A stretch of 64,000 bases of DNA from the NCBI GenBank assembly GCA_024195265.1, contig JAJLRJ010000013.1, positions 5,000,612 to 5,064,611 on the forward strand, given 5' to 3'. This DNA is from Dendrophyllia cribrosa. Lineage: Eukaryota; Cnidaria; Anthozoa; Scleractinia; Dendrophylliidae. Below the pieces are notes generated by a model. The model saw only the letters and a list, made by a program, of their open reading frames with translations. It did not search any database and was not told the origin of the DNA. This document shows positions 10,965-22,200 of this stretch, one piece after another. Every line of letters starts with the position of its first letter. The stretch's first letter is position 1. Position numbers and translations under genes: made by a program.

Positions 10965-11167
10965 CTGTGCAGTTTTTAATCATCGTAACTGGCACCATCT
11001 TTACCCAAGAATTAAAACCTACTTCCTCAGAGATGTTCAACACGGAAGGTTTTACGATGGATACATGACACCATTTCTAATCCATGTTCCACAGCAACCC
11101 ACAGCCAAGCTACAACCTGGTCATTACCCACTGGTACTGTCAGCTGTGCTGAGAACCTCATTATCAG
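10965..11167 (+). CDS. Internal exon of unrecognised gene, left copy
   Basis: This is the best-supported exon of the duplicated gene. It is 203 bases, between a TTTTCCAG acceptor ending at 10,964 and a GTAGAT donor at 11,168, open throughout. It encodes AVFNHRNWHHLYPRIKTYF, then LRDVQHGRFYDGYMTPFLIH and VPQQPTAKLQPGHYPL. The mirrored exon at 33,949-34,148 encodes the same protein with many substitutions but no stop and the same splice signals. Preservation of the frame in two diverged copies argues for past or present coding function. Phase joins cleanly to the exon at 13,239. I do not recognise the family; no catalytic motif, signal peptide or membrane segment is evident. Confidence 0.6.
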
Positions 11168-11576
11168 GTAGATATTGCATTTTCCATATCCCAAGTTCCA
11201 AAACACTTAACATACTTGTTCTTTTATACAGTAACTTTTATACTGTACTGTCATGTTCAGCATGTTACAGCTTGTCAGAAGTGTTTCAAATGGGATTTCA
11301 TTGATATGGTCTCAAAAGGGAAATGATCATGTTTGGAGTTGTTGCTGAGGGAGAGGAAACTCTACATGTGTAATTATTAAGAGCTGTAAATGGAATATGC
11401 ATGCTGATATTGGAGCTTAAAGAATAAAATATTAACAACAACAAACTTTATTCTACCCCTAAGCCTGCAATAAGTTAGTACATGTAATTACAATTTTGAG
11501 TAAAAATAATAGGGTTACTGGCTAACCAAAATAACCTTAAGAGTAAAAAATGCCAGGCAACCCAAGTAGTATGTTA

Positions 11577-12575
11577 AGTATTAAGGCCTGGCGCACACTA
11601 CTGGTGTACACGAGTGTAACACCGTGCTTATATGCTTACGTGCTTGTATGCACTAATTCACGCTTCTGTGAAAGGCATGAATTTTGTGCAAAAGCGCAGG
11701 GAAAAAAATAGAGGCACAAGTTAGGCACAGACAAGGCACAGGTTTGGCATGTTTTGCAGAAGGCTTAGGCACAGCTTAGGCATGGTTTATGCACTTTTTA
11801 CGCACATTTAGGCAGGTTTTTTGGAAACGTTTTAAAGCTATATTGAACTCATCCAAGTAAAAGCAAGCCTGTATGAAAATTCTCGACGAGTGACCAATGA
11901 CAGATCTTTTTGTCAATAAACACGCAAATCTCTTGCTGAAATGTAATCCACACGTTTTGACATATGTATGCAAATTTATTGCTGAAATTTGGCCAGCGTG
12001 CAGACAGCGCATCCGATGAATAAAATGACCCATTCCATTTTATAAACCCAAATCGAATGAAAAAACTCTACAAAGTCAATTTGTTCAAACAACTTTTTGA
12101 ATGTTTGGCAGTATTTATCTAAAGCAGATGACAAATGGTCAGAAACTAATACATGTACTAGTACTATTCTACATCTCCAAACGGCCAAGAAAGTGGCAAT
12201 GCGGGAAGAATACAAGTAAACATGATAATATTGATCTCCCGCCATCGCTTTCGCTTGGGAAAAAAGGTTTTGTTGTATGAGGACAATCTTGCACTAATCG
12301 TCATAACAGTGTGTGACCAAAAAGCACTGTGACATGAGCGCAATGCCGAAAATAATATTTCCCTGGAATATTTATCATAACGAGCCGTACAAAGGCACAA
12401 TTTATTTTAGGCACGATTTTAAGTCACGATTTACCTGTAGGCACAATTTAGGCACAACTTACAAAAATGTAGGCACAATTTATGCACGAAAAAAAAGCTA
12501 GTCATGCACACTTTATACTCAACTTGGGCACACTTTATGCACAACTTGTACGTGCCAAGCACACTGTAGAATCCG
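11577..12575. repeat. Irregular cluster of TAGGCACAATTT words
   Basis: Short words such as TAGGCACAATTTA, GGCACAACTT and TTTATGCAC recur irregularly at about 11,700-11,820 and 12,390-12,560, with unique sequence between. The edges carry GCGCACACTACTGG and GTACGTGCCAAGCACAC. This block has no counterpart in the mirrored arm, where the surrounding sequence is contiguous, so it looks like an insertion into the left arm. Confidence 0.45.
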
Positions 12576-13238
12576 TAATTCGATCCTACGCACAACGAAA
12601 CATAATTTTATGTGAAAGAAACGCTGTCTAACCAAGAAAATTGGATTGTAGTTTGAATATGGATTTTCCAAATTGAAAAATGTTACCCCAGGAAATAAGC
12701 TGAACTTATGAGCATTTCGAAAGTCTTTTGTTTCGTTAACATAAGAAACGGAACTAAAACCAAATCGATTTTAAAAATTTTTGACCAGGGTGTTTTTGTA
12801 GGTACGTAATATTGGGTTACCTTGCTGCAAATTGCTATAAAATTGTTACTTTTCGATCATTTATAGCCATTCTTAAAATACGTAATGCTCATTAGCTATT
12901 AACTTTAACTGCAAAAGAAAAAATGCCTACACTTCATCAAAATGGAGAAATTATGAATTGTGCGAGGTTAGACTGTAAAATATTGCGCGTACAGTGCTGT
13001 AGTGTCCAAAATGGCCTCATTTTTGGTGACTTTTATAAAATTTTCTCTTTTATTCAACCCTATATGCAAAACTAAAATTGTTCACAGGGAAGACATCAAT
13101 AAACTTTTGTTTTTTACCAAATCTCAACTTAATCTGAATTTTCAAAAGAGCTAAATTAAGTGTGAACACTGTTCTACATGTATCTGAATCCAGCCTGTGT
13201 GTGATCATCAGTCTTGAACTTATCATTTCTGTTTTTAG

Positions 13239-13322
13239 TTACCCTTAATATAAAGTCAGTCAATGGAGAGAAATGGATCAAGGAAAATTGGAATCACAGG
13301 ATCAATAGGAAATATTGTAAAG
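13239..13322 (+). CDS. Next exon of unrecognised gene, left copy
   Basis: This exon is 84 bases, following a GTTTTTAG acceptor and ending before a GTAAAA donor. Joined to the 10,965-11,167 exon the frame continues without a stop as TSLSVTLNIKSVNGEKWI followed by KENWNHRINRKYCK. The phase agreement across a 2-kb intron supports the exon pair. A related exon follows at 13,693 and another is mirrored at 32,614-32,716. Confidence 0.5.
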
Positions 13323-13692
13323 GTAAAAACAGTAACTAGTTAACTTCAAGATAACAAAATGCTTGCTGACCAAATGTTAAAAGTTTACCTTTACCAGATT
13401 TATTGAATGTTTGCACTGATTGATAAATACTAAAATCCAGAGGGAAAGAAGTTGAATTCAGAATTTCTGTTTCAGTTAACAAGCTTTATGAGCTGCCAAG
13501 GCAAGTGCAAAGGTCACTAATGGGAAATTACATGTATGATATTTGGAGTGGTTTAATACTGAGAGAGAGAAAACTGTACATATCTGATTATGAAGAGGTG
13601 TAAATAGAATATACATGCTGATATTGGGGCTTTTAAAAAGTCCAACCTATGTTTCAGCATCTTGAGTTAATCATTTATAATAATATTTTTAG

Positions 13693-13782
13693 ATACTCTT
13701 CATATAAAGTCAGTCAATCAAAGGAGGAAGGAGATGAATGGATCAAAGAAAAGCTGGACTCACAGGATCCTATACAGTGTAG
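13693..13782 (+). CDS. Tandemly duplicated exon of the same gene, left copy
   Basis: The exon starts after TTTTTAG and ends at a GTAAGAAC donor. The first half matches the preceding exon (TLHIKSVNQ against TLNIKSVNG). The second half is similar in DNA but shifted in frame (KKSWTHRILYSV). The introns after the two exons are also alike (AACTAGTT then CTTCAAG, and TGCTTGCTGACCAAAT), so exon and flank were duplicated together about 455 bases apart. It could be a mutually exclusive or decaying copy. Confidence 0.4.
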
Positions 13783-14120
13783 GTAAGAACTTTGATATTG
13801 TGCAGTAACTAGTTTACTTCAAGTAAGAAGTTAACAAAATGCTTGCTGACCAAATTTGTAAAGTTTTGGGGATACCATTACCAGATTTATTAATTGTTTG
13901 CATTGATTGATTAATACATGTACATGTACAAAACAGACTGAACAATCGATTTACCAACATTTCATTTAAACTTAGTTTACAAATTCAGAGGGAAAGAAGA
14001 TAAATTCAGAATTGCTGTTTCAGTTAATAAACTCTATGAACCAACACAACTGAAATAATTGCATTATTTTGGAGTGGTTACTGAGAGAGAGAGTAAACTG
14101 AACACGACTACATTTTGTAT

Positions 14121-14345
14121 TAATTATTCTCAAACAGCAGATCGGCGTGATATAGTAATCATTCACACACAACAGATCAGCCTGATAGAGTAATCATTCA
14201 CACAAAACAGATCAACCTGATAGATTTTAATCATTCACACACAAAAGATGAACCTGATAGAGTACTTACAGCGTGTAATCATTCACACACAAAAGATCAG
14301 CCTGATAAAGTACATGTGTAATCATCCACACACATCAGTTTCCGG
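14121..14345 (+). repeat. 35-bp satellite, irregular ancestral-type array
   Basis: About six units of a roughly 35-bp repeat contain CATTCACACACAACAGATCA then GCCTGATAGAGTAAT, with variable junctions. This is the older, more diverged form of the repeat that dominates 16-25 kb. It begins directly after the left gene copy, in the position corresponding to 31,560-32,350 in the mirrored arm. Confidence 0.75.
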
Positions 14346-14637
14346 GTGCGGCTGGCAAGAAAGCAAACACACAAATTACAGCAGTATTGTTGGAGGGAGG
14401 AATCTCTTGTAAACAAGCCCGTCACATTTTGGTGGAAAAAAAATTTATAGAACCTTTGGCAAACAGCCGGTTCCGTAGATTAGGCGTTTGCCTAAATATC
14501 AAAATATCAATGAAATTCATAGTCTTGCCTTTTAAATAACTAATGAAACAAAGTTGAGTATCTTTCAATTTAAGATAGCACACAATATATTGCCCCACAG
14601 AGCACTACTTTATAAGATGGGAATTGTAGAATTAATT

Positions 14638-14883
14638 CGGTAGAGTAATCATTCAGACACAACAGGTCAGCCTGATAGAGTAATCATTAACACACAACAG
14701 ATCAGCCTGATAGAGTAATCATTCATACACAACAGATCAGCCTGATAGAGTAATCATTCACACACAACAGATCAGCCTGATAGAGTAATCATTCGAACAA
14801 AACAGATCAACCTGATAGAGTAATCATTCACACACAAAAGATGAACCTGATAGAGTACTTACCTGATAGAGTACTTACTGTAA
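14638..14883 (+). repeat. 35-bp satellite array, segment 2
   Basis: This segment contains about six regular 35-bp units. It is interrupted at 14,884 by the foldback element and continues at 15,944. Confidence 0.8.
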
Positions 14884-15943
14884 GGTATCAGCACCGGCAA
14901 AATTTATGCTCTCCAAATGCCTTGCAAAAATTCTTGGTTAAATGTCATGCCATGAAATATACAAATCCAAAATTTGGGGTCAATATCTCTAATTGTTCAA
15001 AAGTTATGGGCATTTGAAAATGGACCTTTTTTACCTTTTCGAGCATTCTGATTGGTCCAATAGGGTCACATGACTGATTGGCGGGAAATTCAAAATGTAT
15101 TGTCTTTATCAATTCATAGAATTCAACTGGGTCATTCTAGGAACTTCAACCAAAAAGGAATTGAATTAGAGAAGTCACCAAATTCATTTGACAGAATTTT
15201 GGTCAGTCTGACCAAATTTTGTGGAAGATCGACAGCTGTCAATCAGAGAGAAATGTCACATAAAGAAATCACAAAAACAAGTTTTTCTTGCACAGTTTGT
15301 AATATTTTTAAAATCTGTTTTCAGAAATGAGTTTTAAACACCACTTGGCACAAACGTAGTTTCAGCCCCGTAATTTATGTTAATTTATGCAAACCGATGC
15401 AAATAACCGCATATTTCGGTTTTTTCCCGTTAATTTGCATAAATAAACGTACGTTACGGGGCTGAAACTACGTTTGTGCCAAGTGGTGTTTAAAACTCAT
15501 TTCTGAAAACAGATTTTAAAAATATTACAAACTGTGCAAGAAAAACTTGTTTTTGTGATTTCTTTATGTGACATTTCTCTCTGATTGACAGCTGTCGATC
15601 TTCCACAAAATTTGGTCAGACTGACCAAAATTCTGTCAAATGAATTTGGTGACTTCTCTAATTCAATTCCTTTTTGGTTGAAGTTCCTAGCATGACCCAG
15701 TTGAATTCTATAAATTGATAAAGACAATACATTTTGAATTTCCCGCCAATCAGTCATGTGAACCTATTGGACCAATCAGAATGCTCGAAAAGGTGAAAAA
15801 GGTCCATTTTAAAATGCCCATATCTTTTAAACGATTAGAGATATTGACCCAAAACTTTGGATTTGCATATTTCATGGCATGACATTTAACCAGGAATTTT
15901 TGCAAGGCATTTGGAGAGCATAAATTTTGCCGGTGCTGATACC
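14884..15943. mobile_element. 1,060-bp near-perfect foldback element
   Basis: The two arms, 14,884-15,373 and 15,454-15,943, are each 490 bases and reverse complements with only a handful of differences. An 80-bp AT-rich centre separates them. The outer end is GGTATCAGCACCGGC and its complement. Each arm contains the same 86-codon open frame (starting MTDWREIQNVLSLSI), once per strand, at 15,070-15,330 and 15,497-15,757. It resembles no transposase I know and is probably incidental. The element splits the 35-bp array. A clean target duplication is not obvious; TA-type or none is possible. Confidence 0.8.
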
Positions 15944-16281
15944 ATAATCATTCACACACGAAAGATCAGCCTGATAGAGCAAGCATCCACACACATCAGA
16001 TTAGCCTGATAGAGTAATTATTCTCAAACAACAGATCAGCCTGATAAAGTAATCATTCACACACAAAAAACAGCCTGATAGAGTAATCATTCAAACACAT
16101 TATATCAGCCTGATAGAGTGAGCATTCAAACACAACAGATCAGCCTGATAGAGCAATCAACACACAACAGATTAGCCTAATAGAGTAGACATTAACATGC
16201 AACAGATCAGCCTGATAGAGTAATTATTCAAAAACAACAGATCAGCATGAAAGAGTAATCATTCACACACAACAGATCAGC
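15944..16281 (+). repeat. 35-bp satellite array, segment 3, grading into the 39-bp form
   Basis: About nine 35-bp units with GCCTGATAGAGTAATCATTC carry substitutions and small gaps. The transition to the 39-bp unit occurs near 16,270, where GATAGAGTA becomes CATAGCTAGAGTA, a gain of four bases. Confidence 0.8.
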
Positions 16282-19200
16282 CTCATAGCTAGAGTAATCA
16301 TTCACACACAACAAATCAGCATCATAGCTAGAGTAATCATTCACATACAACAGATCAGCTTCATAGCTAGAGTAATCATTCACATACAACAGATCAGCTT
16401 CATAGCTAGAGTAATCATTCACATACAACAGATCAGCTTCATAGCTAGAGTAATAATTCACATACAACAAATCAGCATCATAGCTAGAGTAATCATTCAC
16501 ATACAACAGATCAGCTTCATAGCTAGAGTAATCATTCACATACAACAAATCAGCTTCATAGCTAGAGTAATCATTCACATACAACAAATCAGCCTCATAG
16601 CTAGAGTAATCATTCACATACAACAGATCAGCTTCATAGCTAGAGTAATCATTCACATACAACACATCAGCATCATAGCTAGAGTAATCATTCACATACA
16701 ACAGATCAGCTTCATAGCTAGAGTAATCATTCACATACAACAAATCAGCCTCATAGCTAGAGTAATCATTCACATACAACAAATCAGCCTCATAGCTAGA
16801 GTAATCATTCACATACAACAGATCAGCTTCATAGCTAGAGTAATCATTCACATACAAACATCAGCATCATAGCTAGAGTAATCATTCACATACAACAGAT
16901 CAGCTTCATAGCTAGAGTAATCATTCACATACAACAAATCAGCCTCATAGCTAGAGTAATCATTCACATACAACAGATCAGCCTCATAGCTAGAGTAATC
17001 ATTCACATACAACAGATCAGCTTCATAGCTAGAGTAATCATTCACATACAACAGATCAGCTTCATAGCTAGAGTAATCATTCACATACAACAAATCAGCT
17101 TCATAGCTAGAGTAATCATTCACATACAACAGATCAGCTTCATAGCTAGAGTAATCATTCACATACAACAGATCAGCTTCATAGCTAGAGTAATCATTCA
17201 CATACAACAAATCAGCTTCATAGCTAGAGTAATCATTCACATACAACAGATCAGCTTCATAGCTAGAGTAATCATTCACATACAACAAATCAGCCTCATA
17301 GCTAGGGTAATCATTCACATACAACAGATCAGCCTCATACCTAGAGTAATCATTCACATACAACAAATCAGCCTCATACCTAGAGTAATCATTCACATAC
17401 AACAGATCAGCCTCATAGCTAGAGTAATCATTCACATACAACAGATCAGCGTCATAGCTAGAGTAATCATTCACATACAACAAATCAGCTTCATAGCTAG
17501 AGTAATCATTCACATACAACAGATCAGCTTCATAGCTAGAGTAATCATTCACATACAACAAATCAGCTTCATAGCTAGAGTAATCATTCACATACAACAG
17601 ATCAGCTTCATAGCTAGAGTAATCATTCACATACAACAGATCAGCCTCATAGCTAGAGTAATCATTCACATACAACAGATCAGCTTCATAGCTAGAGTAA
17701 TCATTCACATACAATAGATCAGCTTCATAGCTAGAGTAATCATTCACATACAACAGATCAGCTTCATAGCTAGAGTAATCATTCACATACAACAAATCAG
17801 CTTCATAGCTAGAGTAATCATTCACATACAACAGATCAGCTTCATAGCTAGAGTAATCATTCACATACAACAAATCAGCTTCATAGCTAGAGTAATCATT
17901 CACATACAACATCAGCCTCATAGCTAGAGTAATCATTCACATACAACAGTTCAGCTTCATAGCTAGAGTAATCATTCACATACAAGAGATCAGCTTCATA
18001 GCTAGAGTAATCATTCACATACAACACATCAGCATCATAGCTAGAGTAATCATTCACATACAACACATCAGCATCATAGCTAGAGTAATCATTCACATAC
18101 AACAGATCAGCTTCATAGCTAGAGTAATCATTCACATACAACAGATCAGCTTCATAGCTAGAGTAATCATTCACATACAGCATATCAGCATCATAGCTAG
18201 AGTAATCATTCACATACAACAGATCAGCTTCATAGCTAGAGTAATCATTCACATACAACAAATCAGCCTCATAGCTAGAGTAATCATTCACATACAACAG
18301 CCTCATAGCTAGAGTAATCATTCACATACAACAGATCAGCTTCATAGCTAGAGTAATCATTCACATACAACAGATCAGCTTCATAGCTAGAGTAATCATT
18401 CACATACAACAGATCAGCTTCATAGCTAGAGTAATCATTCACATACAACAAATCAGCTTCATAGCTAGAGTAATCATTCACATACAACAGATCAGCTTCA
18501 TAGCTAGAGTAATCATTCACATACAACAGATCAGCTTCATAGCTAGAGTAATCATTCACATACAACAAATCAGCTTCATAGCTAGAGTAATCATTCACAT
18601 ACAACACATCAGCATCATAGCTAGAGTAATCATTCACATACAACAGATCAGCTTCATAGCTAGAGTAATCATTCACATACAACAAATCAGCCTCATAGCT
18701 AGGGTAATCATTCACATACAACAGATCAGCCTCATACCTAGAGTAATCATTCACATACAACAAATCAGCCTCATACCTAGAGTAATCATTCACATACAAC
18801 AGATCAGCCTCATAGCTAGAGTAATCATTCACATACAACAGATCAGCGTCATAGCTAGAGTAATCATTCACATACAACAAATCAGCTTCATAGCTAGAGT
18901 AATCATTCACATACAACAGATCAGCTTCATAGCTAGAGTAATCATTCACATACAACAAATCAGCTTCATAGCTAGAGTAATCATTCACATACAACAGATC
19001 AGCTTCATAGCTAGAGTAATCATTCACATACAACAGATCAGCCTCATAGCTAGAGTAATCATTCACATACAACAGATCAGCTTCATAGCTAGAGTAATCA
19101 TTCACATACAATAGATCAGCTTCATAGCTAGAGTAATCATTCACATACAACAGATCAGCTTCATAGCTAGAGTAATCATTCACATACAACAAATCAGCTT

Positions 19201-22200
19201 CATAGCTAGAGTAATCATTCACATACAACAGATCAGCTTCATAGCTAGAGTAATCATTCACATACAACAAATCAGCTTCATAGCTAGAGTAATCATTCAC
19301 ATACAACATCAGCCTCATAGCTAGAGTAATCATTCACATACAACAGTTCAGCTTCATAGCTAGAGTAATCATTCACATACAAGAGATCAGCTTCATAGCT
19401 AGAGTAATCATTCACATACAACACATCAGCATCATAGCTAGAGTAATCATTCACATACAACACATCAGCATCATAGCTAGAGTAATCATTCACATACAAC
19501 AGATCAGCTTCATAGCTAGAGTAATCATTCACATACAACAGATCAGCTTCATAGCTAGAGTAATCATTCACATACAGCATATCAGCATCATAGCTAGAGT
19601 AATCATTCACATACAACAGATCAGCTTCATAGCTAGAGTAATCATTCACATACAACAAATCAGCCTCATAGCTAGAGTAATCATTCACATACAACAGCCT
19701 CATAGCTAGAGTAATCATTCACATACAACAGATCAGCTTCATAGCTAGAGTAATCATTCACATACAACAGATCAGCTTCATAGCTAGAGTAATCATTCAC
19801 ATACAACAGATCAGCTTCATAGCTAGAGTAATCATTCACATACAACAAATCAGCTTCATAGCTAGAGTAATCATTCACATACAACAGATCAGCTTCATAG
19901 CTAGAGTAATCATTCACATACAACAGATCAGCTTCATAGCTAGAGTAATCATTCACATACAACAAATCAGCTTCATAGCTAGAGTAATCATTCACATACA
20001 ACACATCAGCATCATAGCTAGAGTAATCATTCACATACAACAGATCAGCTTCATAGCTAGAGTAATCATTCACATACAACAGATCAGCTTCATAGCTAAA
20101 GTAATCATTCACATACAGCAAATTAGCATCATAGCTAGAGTAATCATTCACATACAACAGATCAGCTTCATAGCTAGAGTAATCATTCACATACAACAAA
20201 TCAGCCTCATAGCTAGAGTAATCATTCACATACAACAGATCAGCCTCATAGCTAGAGTAATCATTCACATACAACAGATCAGCTTCATAGCTAGAGTAAT
20301 CATTCACATACAACAGATCAGCTTCATAGCTAGAGTAATCATTCACATACAACAGATCAGCTTCATAGCTAGAGTAATCATTCACATACAACAAATCAGC
20401 TTCATAGCTAGAGTAATCATTCACATACAACAGATCAGCTTCATAGCTAGAGTAATCATTCACATACAACAGATCAGCTTCATAGCTAGAGTAATCATTC
20501 ACATACAACAAATCAGCTTCATAGCTAGAGTAATCATTCACATACAACAAATCAGCCTCATAGCTAGAGTAATCATTCACATACAACAGATCAGCCTCAT
20601 AGCTAGAGTAATCATTCACATACAACAAATCAGCCTCATACCTAGAGTAATCATTCACATACAACAGATCAGCCTCATAGCTAGAGTAATCATTCACATA
20701 CAACAGATCAGCGTCATAGCTAGAGTAATCATTCACATACAACAAATCAGCTTCATAGCTAGAGTAATCATTCACATACAACAAATCAGCTTCATAGCTA
20801 GAGTAATCATTCACATACAACAGATCAGCTTCATAGCTAGAGTAATCATTCACATACAACAAATCAGCTTCATAGCTAGAGTAATCATTCACATACAACA
20901 GATCAGCCTCATAGCTAGAGTAATCATTCACATACAACAGATCAGCTTCATAGCTAGAGTAATCATTCACATACAAGAGATCAGCTTCATAGCTAGAGTA
21001 ATCATTCACATACAACACATCAGCATCATAGTTAGAGTAATCATTCACATACAACACATCAGCATCATAGCTAGAGTAATCATTCACATACAACAGATCA
21101 GCTTCATAGCTAGAGTAATCATTCACATACAACAGATCAGCTTCATAGCTAGAGTAATCATTCACATACAGCAAATCAGCTTCATAGCTAGAGTAATCAT
21201 TCACATACAACAGATCAGCTTCATAGCTAGAGTAATCATTCACATACAACAGATCAGCTTCATAGCTAGAGTAATCATTCACATACAACAGATCAGCTTC
21301 ATAGCTAGAGTAATCATTCACATACAACAAATCAGCTTCATAGCTAGAGTAATCATTCACATACAACAAATCAGCCTCATAGCTATAGTAATCATTCACA
21401 TACAACAGCAGCTTCATAGCTAGAGTAATTATTCACATACAACAGATCAGCTTCATAGCTAGAGTAATCATTCACATACAACAAATCAGCTTCATAGCTA
21501 GAGTAATCTTTCACATACAACAGATCAGCTTCATAGCTAGAGTAATCATTCACATACAACAGATCAGCATCATAGCTAGAGTAATCATTCACATACAACA
21601 GATCAGCTTCATAGCTAGAGTAATCATTCACATACAACAAATCAGCCTCATAGCTAGAGTAATCATTCACATACAACAGATCAGCCTCATAGCTAGAGTA
21701 ATCATTCACATACAACAGATCAGCTTCATAGCTAGAGTAATCATTCACATACAACAAATCAGCTTCATAGCTAGAGTAATCATTCACATACAACAGATCA
21801 GCTTCATAGCTAGAGTAATCATTCACATACAACAAATCAGCTTCATAGCTAGAGTAATCATTCACATACAACAGATCAGCTTCATAGCTAGAGTAATCAT
21901 TCACATACAACAGATCAGCTTCATAGCTAGAGTAATCATTCACATACAACAGATCAGCTTCATAGCTAGAGTAATCATTCACATACAACAGATCAGCTTC
22001 ATAGCTAGAGTAATCATTCACATACAACAGATCAGCTTCATAGCTAGAGTAATCATTCACACACAACAAATCAGCATCATAGCTAGAGTAATCATTTACA
22101 TACAACAAATCAGCTTCATAGCTAGAGTAATCATTCACATACAACAGACCAGCTTCATAGCTAGAGTAATCATTCACATACAACAAATCAGCTTCATAGC

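Noticed and set aside
15070..15757. Two opposed 86-codon genes in the foldback arms
   Set aside because: They are the same frame seen in both arms of a palindrome, with no similarity to known transposases. The high identity reflects arm identity, not protein constraint.
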